Program-made: the position numbers and the translations under genes
Origin: Phyto melanocephala
Lineage: Eukaryota; Arthropoda; Insecta; Diptera; Rhinophoridae
Assembly (NCBI GenBank): GCA_941918925.1
Contig: OW799237.1
Location: 9,219,201-9,283,200, forward strand
Direction: 5' to 3'
Length of the DNA: 64,000 nt
Part shown: one piece after another, positions 26,401 through 37,455 of the stretch
Layout: each line of letters opens with the position of its first letter
How positions within the stretch are numbered: position 1 is the stretch's first letter
Notes under the pieces: model-generated
Told to the model about the DNA's origin: nothing
The model's input: the letters and a program-made list of their open reading frames with translations, nothing else
The model's database searches: none

Positions 26401-29400
26401 TCAGCTCCGACTTCCTATATAAAGGTATAGGTCGGCTTACGGAAACTGAACAGTTATGGGATACCCTGGCAATATGAGTTATAAAATACTACACCAACAG
26501 AATTAAGAATAAAAAAAAATAAATAATATGTACTTGTTAGAATGAAGTGAATTTTATTAATATATTCGTACAAACACATGCTCACGTTAATGTTTAAATC
26601 ATGCAAGTTGAATCACTTTATTATGGGTTGAACCCATGCATTCACTATTTGTTTTGCAAGTTTTATTTTGCTGGGATAGTATGTATATGCAGGTAAATAC
26701 ATACATACTAATTTTTGTGTATCATTTTACAAACGTCTGTTCTAGTTTATTATTTTCTACGCCATTTAAGAAGTTAGTCATGAAATAAAGCACAAGTGAG
26801 TTTTCATTTAATAAATATTTTGAATTTACATACTTATGTATTTGTCGTATTCACAAACAAAATTTTAGGTTTATTAAAAGCTTATTTGACAGATGTTGTA
26901 CAGAAATTTGTCAAATAAGCCTTTAATATACCTAAAATATTTTTTAATGAATGTGGCAGTTAGTTTAAATATGTTTTAATAACATCGGTAAAAATACAAG
27001 GTATTCAGTTCAGGATTTTAAAACTGTTTGTAATAATAATTTTTATATCTGTGCCTAAAAAGAAAAACTGCTTAAATCGACTTAAGCTTAAATTGATGTA
27101 ATCACATCATTGCAATGCCGATATTTAAAACTACCCTCAAACAATTTTTAGCTATTTTGGACAGCTTTACAGGAAGTTATAGCGTAAAAAATAATTATTT
27201 TTATTTTTTTAAAGAGCAATATCATTTGGAGTAATAACTTAGTTCTACTTTAAATTTAGCTTAATATGCAAAAATTAATATAATCTTAAATTTATATAGC
27301 GCAAAAATCATATAATAGTCTATATTTTAAAAGGTATACATTTTTGAAATTTAATTATTACGAATATAGAAGAATATGAACATGTTGAATTATGAATTGT
27401 CATTTGATAGGTGAAATTAAATATTCAACAAAATATGAAAAATAATAATAAGATTCACTAATTCAAATTTCATTCAATTGTAACATAAATAGGAATTTTA
27501 AGTTACATAGTAGTATACCGATAAAGAGTGCTGATGATGAAATCGTAGCTGATTTCGAAAATGCATTCCACTCGGCTAATATCGGAAATAATTTTTAGAA
27601 AGAATATTCCTAAAATGGTTACAATTTAATTTAATTTTAATTATAAAATTAAATAAAGAAACAAATGAACTTAAGCCAAAAATAAAAAATGGTTCACATT
27701 AAAATTTAATATATTTAATTAAAAAGTTTAAAAAAGTTTTCTTGAAAAACTATTAAAACAGACATAAGCAGTTTTTCGTTATTGCCACAGGTATAAAAAT
27801 ACTAGGGTGATCGACTCGGTTTTACAACCGGTGAAAAACCCGGTTTTTTTCCTCTTTCAACTGGCCGTTTTTTCTATCCGAAAAAGCCGGTTTTTTTTTA
27901 TTTTTTAAGTTTATTTTCATATATCTTTGTAACCAATCGTACTCTAGTATATTTAGTACGCGAAAAGTTCCAAAAATCAGAAAATAAAAACTATTAAATA
28001 TTATTTAAAATATTGTAAGAAATTTATTTGTTGTTCAAAAAGCAAATGCAAAATAAGAAAAATAATTGAGCTTAAATATTATTTTTTTATAGTATACAAA
28101 CCTAACGTTAAAAGTTAAAGGTAATTGAAGCATAAACTTAGCTGATCGATCACTTTTAGGTAAAAAGTGTAGTTACAATAAAGAAAAACAAATAATCTTT
28201 ACTTCCAGATCCTAATTTTTAATAATGGCATTGTGTGTCTGTCAACTAAAATTTCAATTAACAATTAACAAACTAGTTTATGCCTATATTTGTATGTCTG
28301 TCAGGGGTATAAGAAAGAATTTTTATAATGAAATTTTAAAGAATTTTTCCCTAGCCTTTAAAATGTATTTTAAATTACAGAAATAATTTCAAACAAAAAA
28401 TATAGTTAGTTTAAGAGATCTATTTAATATTTAAAAAATGTACCGAAGGAGATACAAAAATTTATATTAGCCTTATAAAAAGTCTTATTTATTATACCCT
28501 TCACCTGTGGTGCACAAGGGTATATATAGCTTTGTCATTCCGTTTGTAATTTCTACAATTTTCATTTCCGACCCCATAAAGTATATGCCCGTCTGTCCGT
28601 GTGTTGGTTGAAATCAACTTTTAGAAGCAACTATATGTTCCTCAGATGTGTATATGGTATCAATCTCTTGGAAATATCCAGGAATGAATCGCTATTGAAA
28701 TTCAGCACAATCGCCCCATATCTTTCTGAGATATGAGCAAAAAACCACGACCACCTCGTTTTTTTACACAATTACAACAACATACATATATACATACATG
28801 CAAAAAACATGCCAAAAAAAAAAAATTACAAAAAAAAAATATATTAAAAATAAAAAAAAAAATAATAAAAAAAATTACAAAAAAAAAATTTTAAAAAAAT
28901 GTAAAAAAATATAATTAATATCTTAAATAAAATAAGAAAAATTTTTTTTGGCTCAGCTGGGATTCGATGCCACATTTAGTCTAACCAGTATATACATATG
29001 TACGTATTTTATATGAGATGAATGGTGATACAAAGAATTGTTATTGCATGACTACACGTTGTGAAGGGTATATAAGATTCGGCACGGCCGAATATAGCAC
29101 TGTTACTTGTTTATGTATTAGTTTATTGCATTTATTTATTTTACTTGTAAAGAGTACCTTTTATCCTTAAATTCAACTAATTAAAACCAAATGGGTCAAC
29201 TGCATTCATGTCAGTTATTGCGTAATTGTGCAGCCAAACGTATATAAAGTAAAATTTTCATATTTAGATATAAATTTAATTATAATATTTTTTACAATAT
29301 TTTTTAATTTTTTCTTTAAATATTATATTTTATATACTCGAACCGGTTAACCGGTTTCTTAAAAAAGTCAAATAATCGATAACCCTAATAAATACTAATA

Positions 29401-32400
29401 TGTTTGACCCTATACTGTTTTTTAATGTTTCAATAAAAAATTACAAACAATTGTAATGATCAATTATTGTTATTTTTTTTCAACTATAAGCTTAATTAAA
29501 CCATTGGCTTATGGCATGTAGTAAAGGGATGCCACAACGAAAATAATTTTCCTACCAATTTTTCTCAAAAAACGGAGCAAAACCTACATTTTCTCAAATG
29601 TTCTTTCTAAGTATAAGTTAAACGATCAATGAAAAAAGATAACAAAAATAGTGCTAAATATAGACAATTAATTATACTTTAACCTATTAGTTGTTCTTAA
29701 TTTATTTAATCAAATGTTAATTGTACTACAATTTTTAAATTCTTATAATCTTGTAAATAATATTGGTAAAAATAATAAGTTTTAATAAAAAAAATTAATT
29801 TTAATTTTTATAAAGTAGACTAGCGGCCCGCAAACGTTGTTTTGCCATATAAATTATTTCTAGGAAATATTTTTTACATTAAAAAAAAACTAAACCATAT
29901 AAGTTCTACGGTATGTAGATCTATCTTAGTTTAAAATTTTATGGACGTCGTTACGTTATTTAGGTGAGACATAAATTAACCTTTGGGGTGAGTCACCTTA
30001 AATATTTAGGAGTATGACAAATAGATGTTGACTGATTCTGAAACGTTTATTTCTGTATTGGCCGGACTATAAATTGTGTACAATTTGAAGAAAAATACTA
30101 AAAACTATATCGATGCAAGTACATAATTAAAAAAAGTGGGCGTTAAAGTAGGCGTGGTAAAAAAAAGTATCCTACTAATCATATCAGAGTCTTAGTTATA
30201 TTATGTGAACATTTCTATCTACCTGAGGGGGAAAAACGGCGTGGCGTTGAGGAGTATGAAAAAAAGATGTTGACTATATGCCCGATATGCACACAAAATT
30301 TAATGAAAATCGGTCGAGCCATTTCGGAGGAATTTAATCACGACACGAGAATTTTATATATTAGATTTTACGATTAATTTGTATTTAATATTTTAAGTGC
30401 TTAAATTTTTTTCAAAATATATTTATTTGTATAAATATTTAAAGAAAAGACAAAAATTCTGGACTAAACTAATTTTATTAATTTTTATATTAACTTTTTT
30501 TAAGGACCGTTCTTAATGTCACTGTACAGCGTTAGTTTTCTTTATTATGTCGATTGAATAATATTCACTTGACACTTAAATTTATCTACATTTAGATTTT
30601 TTAAGACTTAATACTGAGCTTTTGCAAATGAAATTTCAATAAAACAAGTTTTAAAGAACATTTATATTTATAAACTATTTATAAAGGGTGTTCCAAAATT
30701 AATGCAATATTTGAATTTGTAGCCATTTGTGCAATTAAATGTTGGCAATCCTAAAAAAATAATTCGACAGCCGAGAGTTTAGGGTTAGAAAAATAAGGCG
30801 TTAAACATTAGAATAACGTGTCTTCATTATTGAACAATATTTCAAAAATAATGAATGCTTGGCGGTAACAGCTGTCAAATTGTTTTTTTTTTTAAGTTTG
30901 TCAACACCTTACCGCTCAAATAACGACAAATTTAAATCTTGTGCAATTTTTGGGACACCCTTTAATAATATTTTTATTTGTAAATTATTTTACTTTTATT
31001 CTTTTAATTTAAAATAATCATATTCTTCAAAAAACTTAAAAATATTCAAACAAACCCACCAAGCTAACAAGTTGTGCTTAAATTATAACAATCTACTAAT
31101 ATGGCATCCCTGATGTAGTATGTAAACATACAATAGAATAGTGAGTGTATCTTTTTGAATGTATGTATGCTATAGCGGCGCTTTTCTTCTCCTTTAAGTG
31201 TAAAATCACCTACCTCTTCTGGATCAATGTTTATCTTCTCTAGGCTTTGTCGTGTTGTTGCCCACTTTTTAGTTTCTATAGAAGTAATTCAAGTAAGAAC
31301 TGCTGTATTTTTTTTAAACATTTTGAAATTGAAATTAAATATGTAATCGTACTTATACAAATACATATTCTGTCATCAGTAGTTTCGTTTTTAATTTTTT
31401 TACAAAAGCAGTTGTGATTTTATTTTATTTTTTTATTTTTGTATTTTCTATTTTATCATTCTGTAGTATAAATGATCATTTTTGTAATTTTGTTTAGTTT
31501 CTTCTATAAATTCGACTCAAATGTAACTACTTGAAATTTTAGAAAATTTAATAAATAGTTTTTTCTCTTATTTCTAATCAAATAAAACGTATTAGAAAGA
31601 GAAATAATAATAAAAAAAATGTCCAAAATGATTGAAATTATTTATATTAGTATCTTATTAATAGTCATCTTTAAATTGTTTAAATTTATGAAAAGATGTT
31701 ACAAAGTGAGTTAACAATTTTTTTCTATATACATACATACAATTATATATCTGTGGCTTGGAGCTAAAAGGGCCAATGTCAAAATATTTACTTTTGAAAA
31801 AATTGGAATTGAACTTTAACTTTTATAGATGCTTTCAGAGTGACATTGGCCAGGATTTTAATTATGAAGCTGTTCTGTGTTAAGTATGACTTTAGCTGTT
31901 TTAGAGCAAAAAAGTGACCTTTGGCCCTTTTAGCTCCAAGCCACAAATATAAAAATATATTTTATATACTAAAGCAAATATTAAAAAAAAACATTCATAT
32001 ACATACATATGTATAATAGGAAATTTAAAACAGTTATAATTATGAACACACTTATGAGTAGATGGAATATGGCAAAATTTTGGGGGTGAATGAATTGTTT
32101 AGAAAAAATTTAAAATTTTTGAAAAAATTGTACTTTATTTATTTTATTGCTTGTGGATACAAAAATTTAATAATATCGAACTGTTGTTGTATACAGATTT
32201 TCTATAATGAAAATACATACATACATACATACTACGATATAAGCCACCTTTAAAAAGTTTTATAATATTTTTTCTTTAATTGTGTAGTATTTTGAACAGA
32301 AATAAACTTAAAAGTTTGAAAATAGTTTTTAAGATTTAAAAATTTTGTGTTTAAATTTTATAGCCATACTAGAAAAGCCCGGCGCGCGTTGCTACGCCCC

Positions 32401-35400
32401 TTCATGAATTTTAATCGCATTCTAAATTTTAATCGAATATCAAGTGCTAGGCTAAAAACTATAACTTTTTCTTTATGAGCGTGGCACTGCCCACTTTTTT
32501 AATCACGAAATTATAAAGTCATGACAGCTTAATATGTGTGCAAAGTTTCAGAACAATCGGCCCAGTGCAAGTACCTCAAAATTAAAACTTTTTTAGGGGC
32601 GTGGCCACGCCCACTTTTCTTATCACGAAATTATTTAGTCATGACAGCTCGATATGTGTGCAAAGTTTCAGAAAAATCGGTCAAGTGCAAGTAGCTAAAA
32701 CTGATAACTAATTTTTTATGGGCGTGGCCCCGCCCACTTTTTTTCACCCATAAACACTCCCTGGTATGTGTACACCAACTTACCAAAGTTTGAGCCCGAT
32801 CGGTTTTACAGTTTCAGAGTCTATAGCTAACACACACACACACACACACACAGAGTTTCACTTTTATATATATAGATTATAGTGAACATCAAAAATCTTT
32901 AAAAAATTAACAATATTCACAATATATGTATGTATACAATGGATATAGTGAGCTGGACCCAAGTAAGCTGAATAACAGCTGCCTGTTCCACCTATGTAAA
33001 TATATATTTTTTTTAATTTATTAATTGTTTATAAAACAATATATTCATATCACATACATTTTTAAAACTTTAAATTTAAAAATTTTTTATAATCGAGCAA
33101 TAAAATTATATGACAATGATGTAATTTTGCGGGAGTTCAACTGATGATAAAGTGTGCAAATTTCGGTGAATATACTAATGACTTTAACATTAACGAGTCA
33201 TTGGAGATCGTATGTTTATATGAATATATTAATGAACCCCATAAGTGCATAGAACTGATATATTCAGGTAAAACAGACGGAAGTTTCATGAGTTTATATT
33301 GCTTGTTTACATGAATTTTTTTAAAATATATATTTTGCATAATTTTGCATTCATTTTTTGCTGGGAATCTTTAAATTTAAAACTTATAATGAATATTGGA
33401 ATAAATATTTTTTATATTTATATGACTTACAAAAATTGAAAAAATTTTCAAAAATAAATTAATTCTGATATTTATACTCAATCTTTCGGATAAAAAAATA
33501 TTTTTTTAGATTTTTAAATGTTTTCGAACTTAAGTTCGAATTTTCGAACATTGTAGAAAATTTATATTTTAATCATTAATTAAAAATATACGATAAAACA
33601 CCAGTAAAATTTTTTTATTGCAATATTCGAAATTCGAAAATTAAAAAAAAATTTATATTATTATTTATTCAGGTGTAGAAAATGTATATTTTGATTCATT
33701 AATTACAAATATATGCTAAAACATCAGTAAAATTTTTTTTATTACAATATTCAAAATTCGAAAATTAAAGAAATTTTTATATTATTTATTCAGGCTTTAG
33801 TTCATTATTCTAATTTTTTTTATTAAATTGTAAATATTTCGGAATACTGCAAAATTATTATAAGCTTGGATTTAACTTTCATCGCTTTTTACAGTTATAC
33901 TAATATTAAATTTAAAAATTTCTATTTATGTTACAATTTAATGAAATTATCAAAAGGAAAGCATATCATTTATTATACCCTTCATATAGTGAAAAAGGGT
34001 TTATATAGGTTTGTCATTCCGTGTGAAATTTCTACAATTTTCATTTCCGACCCCATAAAGTATACATATATTTTCTGAAAGCTTGTGAATAGGGGAGTCG
34101 ATTTAGCTCTGTCAGTCTGTCCGTGTGTATGTTGAAATAAACTTTTTGAAGCCCCTCGAAATCGCCTGGACCTGGGTGAGGTATTTAAATATCAGAAATA
34201 TTCGGGAGTAGAAAATCAGAAACATCGGTACATAAACTACTGAGATATGTGCAAAAAACCACGACCACCTCGATTTTTTTTCACAAAAACAACATTACAA
34301 CAACAACATACATTCATACAAACATGTATACTGGTTAGAGTAAACATGGCATCGATTCCCAGCTGAGCCAAATTTTTTTTTTTTTATATATTTTATTTTA
34401 TGTATTATTTATATTTTTATTATTTTTTTTTTAAATTTTTTTTATTTTAATTATTTTTTTTTAATTTTTTTTAAATCTTTTTATTTTTTTTTTCTGAACA
34501 TATGTACATACGTAAATTTATAATTTTACAATGGGATGTTTTTATACATGTATGTTGTGAAGAGTATATAAGATTCGGCACGGCCGAATATAGCACTCTT
34601 ACTTGTTTTTTATATTGTTTAGTCAGAAAATATTTATTTTGTTACTTATTCACAATTTTAATAGTATTTTTTTCATGTCAAAATATTTTCGAACTTAAGT
34701 TCGAATTTTTCGAACATAGCCAAAAAAGCTTACATATGAATTCTTAATTGAAATTTATTAAAACGATAATTTTTTTCTGAATTTTTATTTAAATGTTTAT
34801 GAACTTATTTTAAAAATTTGTAATGTGTTGCTAAATAATTCCTATTTTGTATATATTATTTATTTTCTTAATTGTTAATTTATTTAAGCATTAACCTTTT
34901 AAAATATTAATCCAATTATATAAATTTTAATTATGTTAAATCTCACACAAAGAAGTGCAAAGCTTTTCTTCACCTGTACATGAATGTATGTTTGTGCATA
35001 CATACATAAGTATGTTTGAACTTATACATATGTAAATACTAAATGCATTAATCGCAACTTATCTATCAGTCTCATAAAAAGTCTAAATAACTATTGGACT
35101 TTTGTTTAACAAAATTTTATCAGTTCAATGCACAATCAAAAAATAGTAACAAAAAATTATACATAAATAATAATAAAAAATTATATTTAACGTGATAATA
35201 CATAATAATTTTAAATGTCTTTTAGACTTAGGTGAAAGCATTCAACAACAACAGAAAAAACATAAGAAAAATACTAACAAAATTGCTTAATTAAATTGTT
35301 GAAACTTTATAGCTGATACATAAAAAATAATAATAATAATCTGGGGCCAAATTACGGCATTCAATTGTTATTGAAATTTTACTCCATCCATTGAGCTTTT

Positions 35401-37199
35401 TGTGTTTCTTTTTTATTTCGCACGCATTCAAATGCCGTAATCTGTCTCCAGAATTTCTTTAACAAATTTTCTAACTTATTTTACAATTTTTTCTGTGAAG
35501 ATTTCTCTAAAATAATATTTTTTAATTTATTACAGAACGCCATGGCACCTTTAAAGAATCGTCGTTACATTTCTTCAAAGGAAATAACTAAAAACATGAC
35601 CTTATACACAAATGAAACATTTAAAAGTGAAGTGGATAAAAAAACGTTAGAGTAAGTAGTTGCTGTTAGAAATTGTTAGATTTGTGTTTAAATTTAAAAT
35701 TTTTAAAACATTTTGTAAGGAAAAAGCATTTCTTATTATAATTTAATCAATTTCAATATATTGTTAAAATTAGTTGTTTAATTTTTATTTGTCTTTGTTT
35801 CACTTCCATTTAAAATTTTCATTTTACTAAGTATTTGTGCTATTTAGTAGAGACCAACAATTATTTTTATTTGTTTTCCTGTTTATAGTTTGTTAGGTTT
35901 TTTAAAATGTTAAAATACATACATACTTCCTGCTGTAGATTTAGGACCTTGTCATCAGACATTATTCGTTCTTGGCAAGCTATCAAATTTTTTGTTAACT
36001 AACGAATGTTATTGTTGTAGTGTTAATATAAACAGTTAAACAAGCGCAACTTGTAGAGTAGTAGTACAAGAGAGTTCGTTGTGTGTATATTAGTTTAAAA
36101 ATAAAGCTACATAACAATAAGTGAAATAATAAATAAAGTACTGTGATAAAAATTAATTAAGTGCTCTTAACTTGTATACCGTGAATTTCAAACTTTTTTT
36201 TGTTTGCAATAAAACAAACCCCGGGATATTGAAAGGAAATAAACCAACGTTTATAAAAGGTTTAAACGTAACAATATTTCATATATAAAAAAATAAAAAT
36301 TCTTACTTAAATTAATCGATATAAATATTAATTAGAAACAAATCAAAACTTTTTGCAATATTTTTAGATTCAAACAACCAACTGGCAATCCGTTGGTTTT
36401 AATTATGGCTTGGCTAATGGCCAAACAGAAACATCTTAAGAAATATGCCGAAATCTATACAGCCTTAGGTTTCGATGTTATGGTGGTGCACATAACACCC
36501 TGGCAGCTGTTATGGCCCACCAAGGGCACCCAAGTGGTAGCTGCCGAAACGTTAAAGTTTTTGGATAACAACAAATCATATGCGCCCATTGTCTTGCATG
36601 GATTCTCGGTGGGTGCCTATCAGTTCGGTGAATTAATGTTGCAAATGTCCCGCGATATGGATCGTTATTCACACATACTAAATCGTATTATTTGCCAAAT
36701 TTGGGATAGTGCTGCTGATATCACTGAAATACCGGTGGGTGTGCCCAAGTCAATATTCCCCAACAATCCCCGCATGCAAACTGCTCTACGTAATTATACA
36801 CTGTAAGTTCATTCATCAACATAAATGAATAAATTTTTTTGTTAATTAATTTGTTAATGCGCTTCTCTTCACAACAGTTACCATTTGAAAACATTCCACA
36901 ATCAGGCCACCATTCACTATATGCGTTCGAGTCAAATGTTTCATTCTACTCTGTGCAAAAAACCTGCCCTTTTCTTTGTTTCCGACAATGATCCCATCGG
37001 ACCACCCGCCTCCAATCAAGCTGTGCGCGAAAATTGGGAACGAGCTGGCGTTAAAGTGACCTTTAAATGTTGGAAACATTCACAACATACCGGCCATTTC
37101 ATGAAACATCGTGAAGAATATTTGGATCTGTTACACAAACATTTAGAAGATTGCGGTGTCTTAGATGCAATTGGTGTAAAACAAAGAGCCAAGTTGTAA
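20449..37199 (+). CDS. TMEM53/DUF829-like alpha/beta-hydrolase-fold protein, five exons
   Basis: Exons 20449-20668, 20739-20905, 35536-35651, 36368-36802 and 36878-37199; 1260 coding bases, 419 residues, frame kept at all four junctions. The C-terminal ~250 residues are a DUF829 (Paxillin/TMEM53) domain: after GNPLVLIMAWLMAKQKHLKKY comes the G-x-S-x-G type elbow GFSVGA (Ser248), then an acidic strand end VSDNDPIGP (Asp349/351) and TGHF (His386), in the Ser-Asp-His order of the fold. The first ~165 residues are rich in Ser, Thr, Arg and Ala with hardly any acids and look like a mitochondrial targeting or otherwise disordered leader (inference). Human TMEM53 is placed in the nuclear envelope; insect homologues often have the longer N-terminus. 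The second intron (14.6 kb) holds most of the transposons listed below. The long leader rests on two small exons read by eye; the domain exons are certain. Confidence 0.85.
21488..21742. repeat. Tandem duplication, 121-base period, in an intron
   Basis: ATTATAAAACGAATTAATTT at 21488 recurs at 21609, and the block ATGCTCTAAAATTTTTAATT (21529) recurs exactly 121 bases later (21650). The two units are nearly identical for about 110 bases, so this is a fairly recent duplication. Confidence 0.8.
22873..23300. mobile_element. MITE-like element interrupted by another MITE
   Basis: AAGGCATGTTTTTACATCTGAC at the left returns inverted at the right (ATCAGATGTAAAAAACATG, 23271-23289). Between these arms sits the separate element 23063-23241, which has its own inverted ends. 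The outer arms also share further imperfect matches. This nesting gives a relative age: the outer element came first. Confidence 0.5.
23063..23241. mobile_element. MITE with TGGTGTAAT ends (inner, nested)
   Basis: Ends TGGTGTAAT and ATTACACCA, with the match continuing inside (AAGGTG against CACCTT). The palindrome CCATGG spans each junction with the flank. A related, rearranged copy in the opposite orientation is at 42467-42612: both share GGAGAGC..TTTCTC, GGAGTTGAAATCATTTTTT, TAGTTTGACATACTCC and AGCTGGGCTGGCACC. The minus-strand open frame at 22982-23224 is a by-product. Confidence 0.75.
24190..25480. repeat. Degenerate GGTACTTTTT-rich repeat region
   Basis: For about 1.3 kb the phrases GGTACTTTTT, TTTTTATGGTACT, GTATTTTCTACG and AAGGGGAAAATT recur at irregular spacing. 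Within it lies a clean tandem duplication of 69 bases (24875-25018). No coding sequence is credible; the minus-strand open frame at 24839-25045 just reads the 69-base unit as a 23-residue repeat. The origin of the region, as diverged satellite or transposon-derived, is not clear. Confidence 0.6.
26033..26678. mobile_element. MITE with TATCCCAGCAAAA ends
   Basis: Perfect 13-base terminal inverted repeats (TATCCCAGCAAAA at 26033-26045, TTTTGCTGGGATA at 26666-26678) bracket 646 bases without coding capacity. Inner blocks (TTTGTCATAAATGATGTGCTT, ATGCAAAATATCTTAA, AGGTCGGCTTACGG) recur in decayed relatives at 38960-39300, 41925-41955 and, with the TTTTTGCTGGGA end, at 33120-33366. Confidence 0.75.
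27803..29387. mobile_element. hAT-like non-autonomous element carrying a nested repeat
   Basis: Ends TAGGGTGATCGA (27803-27814) and TCGATAACCCTA (29376-29387) are inverted with one mismatch. They are flanked by AAAAATAC and ATAAATAC, an 8-base target duplication with one change, as hAT transposases make. Subterminal CCGGTT/AACCGG motifs occur near both ends. The dispersed repeat copy E (28494-29110) has inserted in it, so its own size is about 970 bases. No transposase frame remains. Confidence 0.65.
28494..29110 (+). repeat. Dispersed palindrome-tailed repeat (copy E)
   Basis: TATACCCTTCACCTGTGG start, shortened first block, T/A core at 28805-28945, the second block with the palindrome TTCGGCACGGCCGAA and a GTTACTTGT end. 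In this copy GCTCAGCTGGGATTCGATGCCAC lies on the plus strand, i.e. the tRNA-like module is inverted relative to the outer blocks. It is nested in the hAT-like element 27803-29387. Confidence 0.8.
29820..30365 (-). mobile_element. Non-autonomous Helitron, second family
   Basis: On the minus strand the element starts A|TCTAATATATAAAATTCTCG and ends with the GC-rich GTTTGCGGGCCG followed by CTAG|T. That fits the Helitron rules of 5' TC, 3' CTRR and insertion between A and T. The body contains AATCGGTCGAGCCATTTCGG and GGCGTGG phrases, but differs from the 4618/32369 family. No coding sequence. Confidence 0.75.
30684..30962. mobile_element. Mariner-type MITE with TA target duplication
   Basis: AAGGGTGTTCCAAAATTAATGC at the left returns inverted at the right (CAATTTTTGGGACACCCTT), flanked on both sides by TA. 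The length is 279 bases. The inside has remnants that look like scrambled transposase DNA (near CAAAAATAATGAATGCTTGGCGG). It belongs to the same superfamily as the dead copies in the last 14 kb. Confidence 0.7.
31156..31283 (-). pseudogene. Orphan coding-like fragment of unknown origin
   Basis: On the minus strand, after an acceptor-like TTCTATAG, an open frame of about 40 residues reads with protein-like composition (starts KKWATTRQSLEKINIDPEE, later DFTLKGEEKRR) in DNA richer in G+C than its surroundings. A donor-like GAG|GTAGGT lies inside it at about 31218. I do not recognise the protein. It is antisense to the large TMEM53-like intron, so it may be an exon of a nested gene, a retrocopy fragment or transposon-derived. 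Confidence 0.3.
31752..31945. mobile_element. MITE with perfect 25-base inverted ends
   Basis: TGTGGCTTGGAGCTAAAAGG plus GCCAA at 31752-31776 is repeated without mismatch, inverted, at 31921-31945. The inside (about 145 bases) also carries AGTGACATTGGCC-like pieces of the arms. Perfect ends suggest a young insertion. I cannot define the target duplication. Confidence 0.85.
32369..32876 (-). mobile_element. Non-autonomous Helitron (DINE-1-like), second copy
   Basis: On the minus strand it starts A|TCTATATATATAAAAGTGAAAC, followed by (GT)n, and ends with CGCGCGCCGGGC hairpin DNA, TTTT and CTAG|T. Same family as 4618-5090. The centre holds three units of a ~120-base minisatellite (GGCGTGGCC...CGCCCACTTTT, ATCACGAAATTA, TCATGACAGCT, GTGCAAAGTTTCAGA, AATCGG), beginning near 32475, 32595 and 32715, a layout typical for DINE-1/INE-1 elements. 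Confidence 0.85.
33120..33366. mobile_element. Truncated relative of the CCCAGCAAAA MITE
   Basis: Ends at the right with TTTTTTGCTGGGAAT like the element at 26033-26678 and shares GTTCAACTGATGATAAAG and related phrases with the copy near 39190-39230. The left end is not clear. Confidence 0.45.
33552..33794. repeat. Tandem duplication, ~120-base period
   Basis: Two units: GTAGAAAATTTATATTTTAAT...CAATATTCGAAATTCGAAAATTAA...TATTTATTCAG and GTAGAAAATGTATATTTTGAT...CAATATTCAAAATTCGAAAATTAA...TATTTATTCAG. Nearby TTCGAACTTAAGTTCGAA palindromes at 33524 and 34688 and a related stretch at 22268-22400 belong to the same sequence family. Confidence 0.65.
33974..34606 (+). repeat. Dispersed palindrome-tailed repeat (copy F)
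   Basis: TATACCCTTCATATAGTG start, tRNA-like module at about 34323-34368 (TATACTGGTTAGAGTAAACA, CATCGATTCCCAGCTGAGCC), T/A core 34370-34495, palindrome TTCGGCACGGCCGAA and CTCTTACTTGT end. It lies between the two TTCGAACTTAAGTTCGAA palindromes of the neighbouring sequence. Confidence 0.85.
35341..35451. mobile_element. Small MITE 85 bases before coding exon 3 of the TMEM53-like gene
   Basis: CTGGGGCCAAATTACGGCATT and its imperfect complement AATGCCGTAATCTGTCTCCAG bound 111 bases. It lies close to the branch-point region of the acceptor at 35535, so its insertion may have moved splicing signals. Confidence 0.65.
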
Positions 37200-37455
37200 A
37201 AGAGAAAACTACTTTTTTATTTTAAAGAAAAACAATTAAGTTAGTCAATTTATTTTACTTAAAATATTTTTTTAGTTGTGGTATTTTTAATTGGGTTCTT
37301 TTCTAAAAATTTGAAATTAAATTATTAATTTTTTGTAAATTTAAGAAAATTTAAATCAATTCGTACTGAAAAAGAAATATTAGACAAAATTAGAGAAATG
37401 CACCTGCTTATTTAATTAATGTATGTATGTATTACAATTATGTTTAAAAAAAATT

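Noticed and set aside
29524..31116. Inverted pair AGGGATGCCA / TGGCATCCCT that could bound a 1.6-kb element; same pair at 38077-38108
   Set aside because: Only ten bases match, no target duplication was seen, and other complete elements lie inside. Kept only as a note.
35940..36180. Candidate solo LTR or alternative leader exon with several AATAAA hexamers in the last intron before the DUF829 exons
   Set aside because: No TG...CA ends, no target duplication and no clear splice donor; AATAAA is common by chance in this AT-rich DNA.
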